From Caldilineaceae bacterium (GTDB taxonomy: Bacteria > Chloroflexota > Anaerolineae > Caldilineales > Caldilineaceae), in the NCBI GenBank assembly GCA_020846635.1, contig JADLDO010000023.1, positions 372,001 through 436,000 on the forward strand: a DNA stretch of 64,000 bases, read 5' to 3'. The translations under genes and the position numbers were made by a program. The notes beneath the pieces were generated by a model that was given only the letters and a program-made list of their open reading frames with translations, had not been told where the DNA came from and ran no database searches. Shown in pieces: positions 1 through 9,383 of this stretch. Every line of letters starts with the position of its first letter. Position 1 is the first letter of the stretch.

Positions 1-207
1 ATTTTCGGGAGTCCCTGGGCCTGGGCTGATGATGATGTGTGTGGGCTGCAAATCGGCCAACTCCTCCACATCGATCTCGTCATTGCGCCAGACCCGGATC
101 TCAGGGTCGCTGTAGGCGCCCGGCACCTGTTGATGCAGGATCAATTCGCCTAGGAACTGTACTAGATTGTAGGTGAAACTGTCGTAATTGTCGATTACTG
201 CGATCAT
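1..207 (-). CDS. trpG: Anthranilate synthase component II (glutamine amidotransferase), 5' part only
   Basis: This is the amino-terminal 69 codons of a class I glutamine amidotransferase that supplies ammonia to anthranilate synthase component I. The protein begins [18 protein letters not shown], and the [10 protein letters not shown] stretch is the hallmark of TrpG/PabA. The oxyanion-strand motif [10 protein letters not shown] is the last part visible; the catalytic Cys and His lie beyond the window edge. The start is the ATG at 205-207, preceded by AAGGAG at good spacing. It is the third gene of trpE-trpS-trpG, 35 bases after trpS. PabA (folate branch) cannot be excluded from this fragment, but the trp operon context favours TrpG. 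Confidence 0.9.
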   Translation of the reverse strand, partial: MIAVIDNYDSFTYNLVQFLGELILHQQVPGAYSDPEIRVWRNDEIDVEELADLQPTHIIISPGPGTPEN

Positions 208-242
208 GGTCGGTATCTCCTTGACAAGTAGGAAGGGTGGGG

Positions 243-1310
243 TTAGATCGCTGCTTCGGCCTTTTTGCGACGGCGTTCTGCGCCGCGGCTGATGCGATTC
301 CAGACGCCTGCAAGACCCATTGCTTGTTTGGCAGCGAGCAGGGTAGCTTTTGCCTCCTCGCGTGCGCGCAGCGTGCCTTCATAGAGCAGTTCATCAACAA
401 TGCCCGTCTCTGCTTCATACTTGGCGCGTCGTTCACGGATGGGGTCGAGGAAGTTGTTCAATGCATTTGCCAGCTTTTCCTTGACCTCCACATCACCAAC
501 TTTGCCGGTGAGATAGCGGCTCTTAAGGTCTTCGACCTCGGCCTTGTTGGGGTTGAAGAAATCATGATAGATAAAGACCGGGTTGCCTTCTACACGACCT
601 GGCACGTCGGCACTGACGCGGTTGGGGTCGGTGTACATGCCGTTGACGCGCCGGCGTACGGTGGCTGCATCATCGGTGAGGAAGATGGCGTTGTCGAGGC
701 TCTTGCTCATCTTGGCTTGACCGTCGGTGCCGACCAGTGTTCCCCCAACCACATAGGCTTCCGGCAGAGGGAAGACCTCGCCATAGGCATTGTTAAAGCG
801 GCGGGCGATTTGGCGGGTTAGCTCGACATGGCTCTCGTTGTCCTTGCCGACCGGAACGAGATTGGCGCGGGGCAGGAGAATGTCAGCAGCTTGCAGGACA
901 GGATAGCCGAGCAGGTTATACGGAATCTGCTCCATGTTGGCAGCGGCAGCCATGTCCTTGATAGTCGGCAGTTGCAGGAGCCGCTCCACGGTAATCAAAC
1001 TGCTGATCAAGAGTTGTAGCTCGTAGGTCTCATGGATGGCTGATTGGAGGCAGAAGGTTGCTGTCTTGGGGTCAATGCCAATGGCAAGATGATCCATGAC
1101 AATCGAGCGTGCGTTGTCTGAGATGGCAAGGATGCTCTCCTTGTCGGGCTTGGTGGTCAACATATGCAGGTCGGCGACCAGGAAGAAACATTCGTATTGT
1201 TCCTGGAAGGCCAAGCGGTGGCGATGGCTGCCGATGTAGTGGCCCAGGTGAAGCTTGCCAGTGGGCCGGTCGCCGGTGAGAATTCGCTTACGTGTTTGTA
1301 TGTCACTCAT
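243..1310 (-). CDS. trpS: Tryptophan--tRNA ligase
   Basis: Class Ic aminoacyl-tRNA synthetase that charges tRNA-Trp in the cytoplasm. The HIGH-type motif is seen as [10 protein letters not shown] near residue 16, and the KMSKS loop is intact as AKMSKSLDN near residue 200. The 355-residue length is slightly above the usual 330-340, because of a basic tail ending in [10 protein letters not shown]. The ATG at 1308-1310 follows an AGGA-containing stretch. The gene sits between trpE and trpG in one minus-strand operon, so charging and synthesis of tryptophan share the same T-box leader at 2999-3360. This placement is uncommon, since trpS is usually free-standing. Confidence 0.96.
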   Translation of the reverse strand: MSDIQTRKRILTGDRPTGKLHLGHYIGSHRHRLAFQEQYECFFLVADLHMLTTKPDKESILAISDNARSIVMDHLAIGIDPKTATFCLQSAIHETYELQLLISSLITVERLLQLPTIKDMAAAANMEQIPYNLLGYPVLQAADILLPRANLVPVGKDNESHVELTRQIARRFNNAYGEVFPLPEAYVVGGTLVGTDGQAKMSKSLDNAIFLTDDAATVRRRVNGMYTDPNRVSADVPGRVEGNPVFIYHDFFNPNKAEVEDLKSRYLTGKVGDVEVKEKLANALNNFLDPIRERRAKYEAETGIVDELLYEGTLRAREEAKATLLAAKQAMGLAGVWNRISRGAERRRKKAEAAI

Positions 1311-1396
1311 GGTTGATTCCTGTTTTCCTTTATTGAAAGGTCTGCATATTCTCGAAAAACCTTCCTGGGAGCGTCAGTAGCATCCAGGATAGATGG

Positions 1397-2905
1397 CTAG
1401 AGGCCGCGTTCAGCGTGTTCGACGGCGACGGCTAGCGCCCTGGCCTTGTGTAAGGATTCGTTGAATTCATAGGTTGGATCGCTGTCGGCGACAATACCGC
1501 CACCCGCCTGCAAGTAGCAGGTATCACCGCGCATGGTAATCGTGCGGAGCGTGATGCAGGTGTCCATCGTGCCGTCATAGTCGATATAGCCAACAGCACC
1601 AGCATAGGCGGCGCGGCGCACTCCTTCAAGCTCCTCGATGATCTCCATTGCACGCACTTTCGGTGCGCCGGAGACTGTGCCTGCGGGGAAGGTGGCACGC
1701 AGGAGGCTAAAGGCATCCTGTCCTGGTTTTGGCTTGCCGCGCACGTCGCTGACAATGTGCATGACGTGGCTGTAGCGCTCAATGGTCATCATTGTAGGCA
1801 CCGTAACCGTTCCGTAGTCGCAGACACGGCCCAAGTCGTTGCGGCCCAAATCGACCAACATGACATGCTCGGCGCGCTCCTTGGGATCGTTAAGCAGGTC
1901 GTTGGCGAGTGCGTCGTCTTCTTCGGGCGTCTGCCCGCGCCATCTTGTGCCTGCAATGGGGTGGAGGAAGGCGACACCCTGTTCGAGACGGACATGCATC
2001 TCTGGGCTGGAGCCGATGAGACGTACGGGCGGCCCGTCGATGCCCGCGATGCCCGCAAAATCGAGAAAGAACATATAGGGAGACGGATTAACCATGCGCA
2101 AGGCACGATAAATTGTAAAGGGATCGGCTTCCGTCCGGCGGCTCAAACGCTGGCTAATGACGACTTGAAAGATGTCGCCGACAGCGATGTACTCTTTGGC
2201 TTGTTCGACCTTTTTTTCAAAGGCTTCTTGGGTAAGATTGCTCTCCCACGTCGCGTCATTCTGATAAGCAGGTGTGACGGGAGGGGCCAGCGGGCGGCGC
2301 AGGTCGGCGACGATCTGGTCGATGCGTGCGACCGCATCGGCATAGGCGGCGCGGTGGTCGCTTTCGACACGCATGTTGGCGATGACGATGAGGCGATGGC
2401 GCACATGGTCAAAGACCACCAGGTTGTCGGCAAAGAGCAGCGCCATATCGGGAATGTCCAGCTTGCGCTCGGCGGTGTCGGGGAGTCGCTCCATAAAGCG
2501 CACCATATCATAGGCAAAGTAGCCGACCGCGCCGCCCGTAAAGCTGGGCAAGCCGCGCACAGGAACGCGCCGACGACCGGCTAACGCTTCTTTGACCACT
2601 TCCAGCGGATCGCCGCAGCGTTCTTCAAGCACTGTGCCACCGGCTGCGCCCAGGATCGTGCGGTCGCCAAAGGCCACGGCTGACATCGGCGCGTGGACGC
2701 CGATGAAACTGTAGCGCCCGACGATTTCACCCTTTTCCACGGATTCGAGCAGGAAACTGGGGCCATTGGGGCGGGCGCGCAGTTTGAGATAGACAGAGAC
2801 AGGCGTCTCCATGTCGGCGGGAAGTTCGCGGTGGACGGCAATGATGTTGCCGCGTGTTGCCAATTCACGCACTTCGTCTAGCGAAGGTTTATAGACTGGT
2901 TGCAT
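1397..2905 (-). CDS. trpE: Anthranilate synthase component I
   Basis: Chorismate-using subunit that makes anthranilate, the first step of tryptophan synthesis, together with the TrpG amidotransferase. The amino-terminal part has the feedback-binding motif LLES in GPSFLLESVEKGEIVGRYSF. The carboxy-terminal chorismate-binding domain shows HPIAGTRWRG, DLGRNDLGRV and FPAGTVSGAPKVRAMEIIEE. The start chosen is the ATG at 2903-2905, preceded by AAGGAGGAA; an ATG-like codon seven codons upstream has no such site. The length of 502 residues is normal. It is the first gene after the T-box leader and is followed 86 bases later by trpS. Confidence 0.96.
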   Translation of the reverse strand: MQPVYKPSLDEVRELATRGNIIAVHRELPADMETPVSVYLKLRARPNGPSFLLESVEKGEIVGRYSFIGVHAPMSAVAFGDRTILGAAGGTVLEERCGDPLEVVKEALAGRRRVPVRGLPSFTGGAVGYFAYDMVRFMERLPDTAERKLDIPDMALLFADNLVVFDHVRHRLIVIANMRVESDHRAAYADAVARIDQIVADLRRPLAPPVTPAYQNDATWESNLTQEAFEKKVEQAKEYIAVGDIFQVVISQRLSRRTEADPFTIYRALRMVNPSPYMFFLDFAGIAGIDGPPVRLIGSSPEMHVRLEQGVAFLHPIAGTRWRGQTPEEDDALANDLLNDPKERAEHVMLVDLGRNDLGRVCDYGTVTVPTMMTIERYSHVMHIVSDVRGKPKPGQDAFSLLRATFPAGTVSGAPKVRAMEIIEELEGVRRAAYAGAVGYIDYDGTMDTCITLRTITMRGDTCYLQAGGGIVADSDPTYEFNESLHKARALAVAVEHAERGL

Positions 2906-2998
2906 AGAATTCCTCCTTGATTGCACAAATTTGATTGCACCATGTGCCTTGCCAAAGATGGTAGAGCGTAAAACGACCTGCTAAAAACCATGCCAATC

Positions 2999-3071
2999 GA
3001 AAAAGCCCCGTCGCTACACAGCGATCGCTTGCTAAACACAAGCTAATGATCGTTGTGTAGGGACGAGGCTT
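2999..3071 (-). terminator. T-box regulated intrinsic terminator
   Basis: The arms AGCCTCGTCCCTACACAACG and CGCTGTGTAGCGACGGGGCT (minus strand) pair over about 20 bases with a few mismatches and are followed by TTTTT. The hairpin lies just downstream of the T-box sequence, so it is the attenuator of the leader. Confidence 0.85.
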
Positions 3072-3144
3072 GAATTCAAAACCCCGCGGTGCCACCCCGC
3101 TTAGACTGGTCTATGGTCGATTGGCTGTGGTGCAGTGTGCCAAT

Positions 3145-3174
3145 TAAAAAATCCTTGCATGAAACGCAAGGATT
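3145..3174 (-). terminator. Terminator-like stem III hairpin inside the T-box leader
   Basis: On the minus strand AATCCTTGC and GCAAGGATT form a perfect 9-bp stem with a 7-base loop, and six T residues follow immediately. In position it is the stem III of the T-box. In form it is also an intrinsic terminator, so it may be a second, tRNA-independent stop or pause site. Confidence 0.55.
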
Positions 3175-3406
3175 CGCCACCAGTCTCACTTGTGCAGTAC
3201 GAGAGTACAGTGGACTCTGATACCGCCTGCCAAGATAACGGTGGCAAACCGGGAGCGCCTACTGGTGTAAACACGTTTGGCGTCCGACTCCCCAGGCCAT
3301 TCACCCTCTGCGCTGCTATCTCCTTTTCAGCAACCGGAGACTCTCTGAAGCTCGCTTTGATGACTACTCGTCTGGTTCACAGTCATTTATGATTTGATTG
3401 TTGCCC

Positions 3407-3434
3407 ACTATAGCAGATTTGTTGTGATTGTCAA
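3407..3434 (-). promoter_or_regulatory. Sigma-70-type promoter of the trp operon
   Basis: On the minus strand TTGACA (3429-3434) and TATAGT (3407-3412) are separated by 16 bases. Transcription would begin near 3400, giving a leader of about 495 bases before the trpE start. The rest of the gap up to 3560 shows nothing recognisable. Confidence 0.75.
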
Positions 3435-3560
3435 GGATGATTTTGTGATTTCTGCGCTTTGTGGGCCAAGATAGCAACATTTGGTTGCTGCCCTTTTATT
3501 GGATGACGGTGGAGGGGTCGCTATGATACGGTTGAGATGGGAAGTTGGAGTTGGATGTAT

Positions 3561-3893
3561 TCAGCGGGGGGACCAGAGCATGATGGCAATGCCTAGCAAG
3601 ACGACAGCAGCACCGAGAAGGTCGAAGCGGTCGGGCAGCCAGCCATCGACACGCCAGCCCCATAAGAGGGAGAGAATGACAAAGATGCCGCCATAGGCAG
3701 CATAGACGCGGCCAAAGTTTGTTTCGGGTTGCCAGGTGGGGATGATGCCATAGAGGGCGAGTATGATCCCTCCGGCGAGTCCCCATGTCCAGGGGCGGCC
3801 CAGGCGCAGCCATTGCCAGACAAGCCAGCCACCACCGATCTCGGCGAATCCAGCAAGGATAAAGAGGATGATGGCGTGCAGGATAGATGACAT
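3561..3893 (-). CDS. YnfA/UPF0060 family small membrane protein
   Basis: A 110-residue protein with four predicted membrane segments, near-standard length for UPF0060. Typical family features are the amino-terminal FILAGFAEIGGGWLVWQWLR, the central GIIPTWQPETNFGRVYAAYGG and the carboxy-terminal DLLGAAVVLLGIAIML. The biochemical role of the family is not firmly established; it resembles small multidrug resistance proteins in topology. The start is the ATG at 3891-3893 with an AGGAGA sequence just upstream. It is divergent from the YbjN-like gene at 3947 and convergent with nothing, standing alone downstream of the trp promoter region. Confidence 0.88.
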   Translation of the reverse strand: MSSILHAIILFILAGFAEIGGGWLVWQWLRLGRPWTWGLAGGIILALYGIIPTWQPETNFGRVYAAYGGIFVILSLLWGWRVDGWLPDRFDLLGAAVVLLGIAIMLWSPR

Positions 3894-3946
3894 GCAATAG
3901 TCTCCTGAATGTTGAACGATGCAGGCTTAGGAAGCGGTGTAAGCGA

Positions 3947-4375
3947 ATGCAAAGCATACAGATAGGCGAGTTTTTTGAACAGTATGAGTGGATGGCGGAG
4001 GAGGTGGAACCGGATGTGTGGCGTAGCAGCTTTACCACCGAGAGCGAAGACGACTTTGACCTCTATGTGATGGTGGGGGAGGAGTGGATCCATTTTGCCG
4101 TGAGTCCTGTGGCACACATTGGCGAGGCGGAGCAGCGACCCCGGCTCTTTGGCGCTTTGCTGCGACTGAACCAACGGATGCGGCTGGTACGCCTGGGTGT
4201 GGATGATGAGGGCGATCTAAACCTGGTGGCAGATGCGCCGCGCGAGCGATTTGAGTTTGGCGATTTTGCGCTCATCTTAGATTTACTGACCGAGTATACG
4301 TCCGCGCTGGCCTATGAGGTGCAGCGTACGGTCAACGATGACAACTACTTTTCGCCGCTGCTGCCCATGCCATAA
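3947..4375 (+). CDS. YbjN-like / type III chaperone-fold protein
   Basis: Predicted 142-residue soluble acidic protein. It begins MQSIQIGEFFEQYEWMAEEV and has the alternating strand-helix pattern of YbjN or CesT-like sensory folds: a strand segment FDLYVMVGEEWIHFAVSP, then LLRLNQRMRLVRLGVDDEGD. I assign it to that fold class by pattern only, and its partner and role are unknown. An upstream in-frame start at 3887 would overlap the divergent YnfA gene, so I prefer 3947. Its stop overlaps the stop of the convergent glycosidase gene by 31 bases, meaning both 3' ends are shared antisense sequence. Confidence 0.65.
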   Translation: MQSIQIGEFFEQYEWMAEEVEPDVWRSSFTTESEDDFDLYVMVGEEWIHFAVSPVAHIGEAEQRPRLFGALLRLNQRMRLVRLGVDDEGDLNLVADAPRERFEFGDFALILDLLTEYTSALAYEVQRTVNDDNYFSPLLPMP

Positions 4376-5670
4376 CGCGCGAGGAGATTATCGGGCAAAG
4401 CGTTGGCATGGGCGATGCGGCTGTAAAGGGTGGCGCTGTGGCGTGGTGTGCGGATTTGGGTGATCGGGTCCATGTCAATGAGACCGAAGTGCATTGTCCA
4501 GCCGTCGTTCCATTCGAAATTGTCTACCAATGTCCAATGGAAATAGCCACGTATATCAGCGCCGTCCCTGATGAGACGGTGCAACTCCGTGAGTTGTGCC
4601 ACCAGCCAGCGCGGGCGTTGGTCATCGTCCTGGTCGGGCAGGCCATGTTCGGTGATGTAGATGGGTTTGCCGTATGGCTGAAGGCGGCGACAGATAATGC
4701 CCAACCCGTCGGGGTCGAACTGGCTGTAGGGGCCGCGGCTGCTGCTATCGGAGAGTTCGCGACCCAGCGTATAGCCTTCGCAGCCAAAGAGGCGCGCCGG
4801 ATTGGGTGTGAAGGTGACTTGGTAGCGGGCGTAGTAGTTGATGCCGATGAAGTCCAGTGTGTTGGCGAGTTGGGGGTCAACCTGGCCGATGCCTAAAGGC
4901 GGCAACAAGCGCCCATCGAGGGTGGCGGAGAACCAGAGATCTTCAAAGAGATAGCGGCGCAGGCGTGCCGCCCATTGATCGCCGAGGTGGCGAGGCCGCG
5001 CGGGGTCAAAGTGGCGCATGGCCTTCGCAACACTGACCTGAGCGTCGGGCTGGGCGTTGTGGATGGCATGATAGGCCCCTGCGTGGGCGTAGAGTAGGTG
5101 ACGGTAAACACGGAGCGCAAGCAGCAGGTTTGGGTGGTGTGGAGGCCAAACGCCGCGCAGCCAGCCTTGCCCCAGGTAGACCAATGGTTCGTTGATGGTA
5201 AGCCAATGTCCGCAGAGGTCGCCTACGTGCTGCACGACTTTTTCCGTATAGGTCGTGAACTGTTCCACGATGGCGGGATTTTCCCAACCGCCCATCTCCT
5301 CTAGCCAGAGCGGGTTTGTGAAATGGTGAAGGGCAAGCCAGGGCTGGATGCCGCGCTCGTGCAAGGCTGTGAGCATGGCGCGGTAGCGGTCGAGGGCTAC
5401 CTCGTCGAATTCGCCAGGGCGCGGCTCAATGCGGCTCCATTCGAGGCTCAAGCGATGGGCGTTTAGACCTAGTTGCGCCATCTGGTCGAAATCGGCCTCG
5501 ACGTTTGCCCACCAGTTACAGGCAATGCCACTGCGCTGCCCGAAGGCGATGGCTCCCGGCTGTTGTTCAAAGCGCCACCACTGGTTGTTCTGGTTGTTGC
5601 CCTCTGTTTGGTGAGATGAGGAGGCTGTGCCCCAACGGAACCCTGCCGGAAAGGCGCGCGTGCCTGTCAT
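4345..5670 (-). CDS. Family 1 glycoside hydrolase (beta-glucosidase type)
   Basis: A 441-residue GH1 enzyme that would cleave beta-linked glucosides or related glycosides by a retaining mechanism in the cytoplasm. The amino terminus [19 protein letters not shown] is the GH1 signature. The acid/base glutamate is in LTINEP (about residue 161) and the nucleophile is in ITEHGLP (about residue 341). The usual TENG is here TEHG, a variant seen in some family members. The length is about right for GH1. Its start overlaps the end of the dCMP deaminase gene by four bases, so the two are translationally coupled. The substrate cannot be stated from sequence. Confidence 0.92.
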   Translation of the reverse strand: MTGTRAFPAGFRWGTASSSHQTEGNNQNNQWWRFEQQPGAIAFGQRSGIACNWWANVEADFDQMAQLGLNAHRLSLEWSRIEPRPGEFDEVALDRYRAMLTALHERGIQPWLALHHFTNPLWLEEMGGWENPAIVEQFTTYTEKVVQHVGDLCGHWLTINEPLVYLGQGWLRGVWPPHHPNLLLALRVYRHLLYAHAGAYHAIHNAQPDAQVSVAKAMRHFDPARPRHLGDQWAARLRRYLFEDLWFSATLDGRLLPPLGIGQVDPQLANTLDFIGINYYARYQVTFTPNPARLFGCEGYTLGRELSDSSSRGPYSQFDPDGLGIICRRLQPYGKPIYITEHGLPDQDDDQRPRWLVAQLTELHRLIRDGADIRGYFHWTLVDNFEWNDGWTMHFGLIDMDPITQIRTPRHSATLYSRIAHANALPDNLLARYGMGSSGEK

Positions 5671-6161
5671 GGAGCAGCATCGGGTTCAGGAGCAGATACG
5701 CTGCCGGTGGAGCCGGGGCGGGTCATATGATCTAGTTGAACATTGGCTTCGGCGAGGAATTGGCGGCTGTAGGCGTCGGGATAGTTTCCGGCATAGACGA
5801 CGCGGCGAATCCCCGCATTGATGAGCATTTTGGCACAGGTAAGACAGGGTTGGTGGGTGACGTAGGCGGTTGCGCCTTCACTGTCGACACCATGAAGCGC
5901 GGATTGGATAATGGCGTTTTGTTCGGCATGAAGCGTGCGTACACAGTGCCCGTCTACAATGAGGTGGCCCACTTCGTCACAGTGCGGCAGACCCGCCGGA
6001 GAGCCATTGTAGCCGGTGGAGAGGATGCGCTTGTCACGAACCAACACTGCGCCCACATGGGCGCGGTCACAAGTGCTGCGCTCGGCAACACTAAAGGCAA
6101 TTTCGAGAAAATACTCGTCCCAGGTCGGACGTTTGCGACGAGACGACAGGTTCTCCGGCAT
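5667..6161 (-). CDS. dCMP deaminase-family zinc enzyme
   Basis: Converts dCMP to dUMP in pyrimidine deoxynucleotide supply, or is a close relative such as ComEB. The zinc site is complete: HAEQNAI (His78, Glu80) supplies one ligand and the catalytic Glu, and PCLTCAK supplies Cys106 and Cys109. The dCMP deaminase-type stretch [19 protein letters not shown] is also present. At 164 residues it is normal. The carboxy-terminal tail after residue 150 is low-complexity. It is co-transcribed with the GH1 gene, with a four-base overlap. The functional link between the two is not obvious. Confidence 0.92.
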   Translation of the reverse strand: MPENLSSRRKRPTWDEYFLEIAFSVAERSTCDRAHVGAVLVRDKRILSTGYNGSPAGLPHCDEVGHLIVDGHCVRTLHAEQNAIIQSALHGVDSEGATAYVTHQPCLTCAKMLINAGIRRVVYAGNYPDAYSRQFLAEANVQLDHMTRPGSTGSVSAPEPDAAP

Positions 6162-6201
6162 GAAGCGGTTCCTTATGATGGTTCAATGGGCAGATGTACG
6201 G

Positions 6202-7044
6202 TCAGGTCGCGGATTGTGGCGTGACAATTCGGTCTTGCGGTAGATTTGTGAGTAGGTCCACAAAAACGCGCTGTAAATCTTGAAGGTTGGGTGAGGACAA
6301 ATAGAGTGTTTCCTGGCGAATTTCGGTCCGTTTGCGACGAGGACCCGGCGGAATCTCCAGCCGGTATTCTATAGCCAGCGCGGGATAGTCGTGATCGCCA
6401 AAGCGCAAATTGCCCCATGTTAGGCGCTCAATGTCGGATGGATGGATAAAGGCATACCACATGCCGGTTTCTTCCGGGGGCCAACTCAACATGCCGAGCC
6501 ACTTGCGGTTTTGGACAAGGCAGAGAAGAGCATGTTCTCCTGTGGCAAAGGTGCGATAGAAGCCAGGTAAAACGGTGTACTGTTGGTAACGACCTTCGAC
6601 ACTGAGCAGCCCGGTGGCATAGATCGCCACTTTTTCCGTGGTATCGAGCGGCACATCGTTGAGCGCGGGTAGCGGTGCGGCTGCGAAGGTGACATAACGC
6701 TGTCGCTGGTAGCGCAGCATGAGCGCGAGCTGGCCGAGCCACAGCAGCAGGGCGATGCCGAGGGTAATCCAGCGTCCGGGTACGATGCCAAGTGCGGCTA
6801 GGAGCGCTACAGCCAACCAGGGTGCGGCGATATAGCGCGCAACAGGTAAGCCGCCCAGTTGAAAACGCTGGAATCCATAGAGCCAGGGGCCAAGCCCGCG
6901 CAAAGGCAGATCGACCGGGAACGTGGTAGTTTCCCGCTGCGGTGGTGGACGATGCAGCGAGACCCCGCTAGCTTCTAGCGGGGTCTCGTGATGGCCATTT
7001 GTAAAGGGTGGGGTCGTTTTGGGTGGTATGCTGTGCGGGTTCAC
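6202..7044 (-). CDS. Hypothetical membrane protein with soluble C-terminal domain
   Basis: A 280-residue protein I do not recognise. Residues 1-50 are Pro/Thr-rich. Two adjacent hydrophobic segments follow around residues 65-110 (RYIAAPWLAVALLAALGIV and WITLGIALLLWLGQLALML), forming a helical hairpin. The remaining 170 residues are soluble, with strands suggestive of a PH-like or bPH domain, including CLVQNRKWLGMLSW and LYLSSPNLQDLQRVFVDLL. The gene lies between ftsH (36 bases upstream) and the dCMP deaminase, all on the minus strand. A link to FtsH in membrane quality control is possible but is inferred only from adjacency. Confidence 0.6.
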   Translation of the reverse strand: MNPHSIPPKTTPPFTNGHHETPLEASGVSLHRPPPQRETTTFPVDLPLRGLGPWLYGFQRFQLGGLPVARYIAAPWLAVALLAALGIVPGRWITLGIALLLWLGQLALMLRYQRQRYVTFAAAPLPALNDVPLDTTEKVAIYATGLLSVEGRYQQYTVLPGFYRTFATGEHALLCLVQNRKWLGMLSWPPEETGMWYAFIHPSDIERLTWGNLRFGDHDYPALAIEYRLEIPPGPRRKRTEIRQETLYLSSPNLQDLQRVFVDLLTNLPQDRIVTPQSAT

Positions 7045-7080
7045 GTTACTGACCCTGGGCCAATCCTGGTTTGTCGTTGG

Positions 7081-9030
7081 CTAGGCGGGAGCGGGAACTG
7101 TGCCGCCCAAATCCACACCGCTATCGGAACGTTTGTCACGCGGGGCCTCATCTTGGCGCGAGCCTGGGGCCGTACGCGGGCCTGGCGTCTCGCTTGAACG
7201 GAAGGGGTTTTCGCCGCGCATGAGTGCCTGGAACTGTGCCGCGTCTACGGTTTCGACCTCTAGCAGTGTCGTCGCCAGCAGCTCAACCTTGTCCCAATGG
7301 GTAGAGAGTAATTGGTGACAACGCTGGTGCGCCTCGTCGACGATGCGATGGATTTCTTCATCGATCTCCTGGGCAACCTTATCACTGTAGTTACGCCGTT
7401 CATTGATCTCGCGTCCCAAGAAGACCAGATCTTCGCGTTCGCCATAGCGAATTGGCCCCAACTTTTCGCTCATCCCCAGTTGGGTCACCATCGCGCGCCC
7501 CATATTGGTGACGCGTTCGAGGTCATTGCTTGCACCTGTGGTGATGTCTACAAACTTGATCTCCTCTGCCACACGACCACCGAGCAGCGCGACGAGATCG
7601 TTGCGAAGCTTTTCGCGGGTGATCATGAGATTTTCTTCATCCGGCAGACTGAGTGTATAGCCACCCGCCATGCCGCGCGGGACGATGGTCACTTTATGCA
7701 CAGGATCATGGTTGGGTAGGAAGTGCATGGCGATGGCATGTCCGGCTTCGTGATAGGAGACAATCTCCTTTTCGCGCGCGGAGATGAGACGGCTGCGCCG
7801 TTCGGGGCCGGCAATCACGCGCTCGATGGCTTCCTGCAGTTCTGACATGCTGATTGAGCGACGGTTGCGGCGTGCCGCCAAAATTGCAGCCTCGTTGACC
7901 AAGTTCTCAATATCGGCTCCGGCAAAGCCGGGTGTCTGCTTGGCAATCACATCCAAGTCAACATCCGCAGCCAGCGGCTTGCCACGCACATGCACATCGA
8001 GGATGGCACGCCGCCCCTTAACATCGGGAGCGTCCATTGTGACGCGGCGGTCGAAGCGACCGGGGCGCAGCAAGGCCGGATCAAGAATGTCGGGGCGATT
8101 GGTGGCGGCGACGAGAATGACATTGGTGTCAGTGTCAAAGCCATCCATCTCGACCAGGATTTGGTTGAGTGTCTGCTCACGTTCGTCATGTGAACCACCC
8201 ATGCCCGCGCCGCGGTGACGTCCCACGGCATCGATCTCGTCGATAAAGATGATGCAGGGGGAATTCTTTTTAGCCTGTTCAAAGAGATCACGCACGCGGC
8301 TGGCACCCACACCGACAAACATCTCGACAAATTCAGAGCCGGAGATGCTGAAGAAGGGGACGCCTGCTTCGCCGGATACGGCTTTTGCCATCAGCGTCTT
8401 GCCTGTACCGGGCGGGCCTACCAGCAGCACTCCTTTGGGGATGCGCGCGCCCAAGCTGGCGAACTTTTCCGGTTCCTTGAGGAACTCTACAACTTCCTGC
8501 AATTCCTGCTTGGCTTCATCATTGCCTGCGACATCACCAAAGGTAACGGTGGGACGGTCGCCGGTAAACATGCGGGCGCGGCTCTTGCCAAAGGAAAACG
8601 CCTGGTTGCCCGCTCCCTGGGCTTGGCGCATGATGAAGAAGAAAAAGACACCTAATAAGACCAATGGCAATAACGCCAGGAGGATTCCACCCCAGCTTTC
8701 CCAGATCGCTGGTGTATCCACACTGATATTGACCGCTGCCAACTCATCGGGGGTGACACCCAAGTTGACTAAGGTTTCAACAAGCCCAACGCCAGTCTCT
8801 TTACGCGACTGCATCAGTTCGCCGTTGGTACGATTGACAGCCGTGATGCGATCCTCATTGATGTTGATCGAGGTGATCGTGCCTGTACGCACCATATCGG
8901 CGATGCGTGCAATCGGCACAGGTGTCGCCTGGCCGTCTGTGCGACGCGCCAACGAAGTGTAGAGAAAAGCTCCTAGCGCAACTAGGAGCAGAACATATAT
9001 GGCACCACTACGGACGCGCTTAGAATTCAT
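7081..9030 (-). CDS. ftsH: ATP-dependent zinc metalloprotease FtsH
   Basis: Membrane-anchored AAA+ protease that degrades misfolded membrane proteins and short-lived regulators. Two membrane segments (about residues 9-28 and 115-134) flank a small extracytoplasmic domain. Walker A is GPPGTGKT (about 205-212), Walker B is IIFIDEID, and the second region of homology includes [20 protein letters not shown]. The zinc site is HEAGH (about 427-431) with the third ligand in [14 protein letters not shown] start at the ATG at 9028-9030, which has AGGA six bases upstream; an in-frame TTG at 9051 is less likely. The length of 649 residues is typical. The carboxy-terminal tail is disordered. Confidence 0.96.
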   Translation of the reverse strand: MNSKRVRSGAIYVLLLVALGAFLYTSLARRTDGQATPVPIARIADMVRTGTITSININEDRITAVNRTNGELMQSRKETGVGLVETLVNLGVTPDELAAVNISVDTPAIWESWGGILLALLPLVLLGVFFFFIMRQAQGAGNQAFSFGKSRARMFTGDRPTVTFGDVAGNDEAKQELQEVVEFLKEPEKFASLGARIPKGVLLVGPPGTGKTLMAKAVSGEAGVPFFSISGSEFVEMFVGVGASRVRDLFEQAKKNSPCIIFIDEIDAVGRHRGAGMGGSHDEREQTLNQILVEMDGFDTDTNVILVAATNRPDILDPALLRPGRFDRRVTMDAPDVKGRRAILDVHVRGKPLAADVDLDVIAKQTPGFAGADIENLVNEAAILAARRNRRSISMSELQEAIERVIAGPERRSRLISAREKEIVSYHEAGHAIAMHFLPNHDPVHKVTIVPRGMAGGYTLSLPDEENLMITREKLRNDLVALLGGRVAEEIKFVDITTGASNDLERVTNMGRAMVTQLGMSEKLGPIRYGEREDLVFLGREINERRNYSDKVAQEIDEEIHRIVDEAHQRCHQLLSTHWDKVELLATTLLEVETVDAAQFQALMRGENPFRSSETPGPRTAPGSRQDEAPRDKRSDSGVDLGGTVPAPA

Positions 9031-9383
9031 GACTTGTCCTGTTCGACCCAAAGGACTCCACCGGCTTCACCATGCATCGCGGTGACGGGGAGACGTGGAT
9101 GCGCTGAAGTGAAGCAGCGCCGTACGCTGCACTACTCTCTCCAGGTGCAAAGTTTATCATATGGTACTTGGTTCCGTCAAACAAATGAGCTAAACCCCCT
9201 TGATTGCTATAGGAAATATCAAAAGAAATATAAGGCAAGCATAAAGCAATAGGCACAGTGCCACGATTCTGCCATTTTAAGTTATGACGAGTTCTGTACG
9301 CAGTAGGTTCGCTTCCATCATTTTTAGATGCTTTTATCTCTGGGATCGCACTGCGTCTTACTTGTTGTTTTACTTGGCAAAAA
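9031..9383 (-). other. Gene-free stretch upstream of ftsH with a possible promoter
   Basis: No coding region is supported here. On the minus strand, TTGACG (9175-9180) and TAAACT (9151-9156) are 18 bases apart and could be the ftsH promoter, giving a leader of about 115 bases. No CIRCE (TTAGCACTC-type) heat-shock operator was found. No terminator is visible after the phosphoesterase gene at 9384. Confidence 0.35.

Larger units (their letters stand above)
2999..3360 (-). promoter_or_regulatory. Tryptophan T-box riboswitch leader of the trpE-trpS-trpG operon
   Basis: Read on the minus strand, the leader contains the T-box sequence GGGTGGCACCGCGG (3084-3098), a near-exact match to the family consensus. 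Its UGGC should pair with the GCCA acceptor end expected for tRNA-Trp. Stem I has the context GAA-UGG with UGG (Trp) at 3297-3299 as the likely specifier. A long terminator hairpin lies at 3004-3070 and is followed by a U run at 2999-3003, 94 bases before the trpE start. A stable stem III-like hairpin occupies 3150-3174. Uncharged tRNA-Trp is expected to stabilise the antiterminator and permit read-through. The stem I boundaries are approximate. Confidence 0.93.

Noticed and set aside
9031..9383. Possible CIRCE heat-shock operator upstream of ftsH
   Set aside because: No TTAGCACTC-N9-GAGTGCTAA-like sequence is present.
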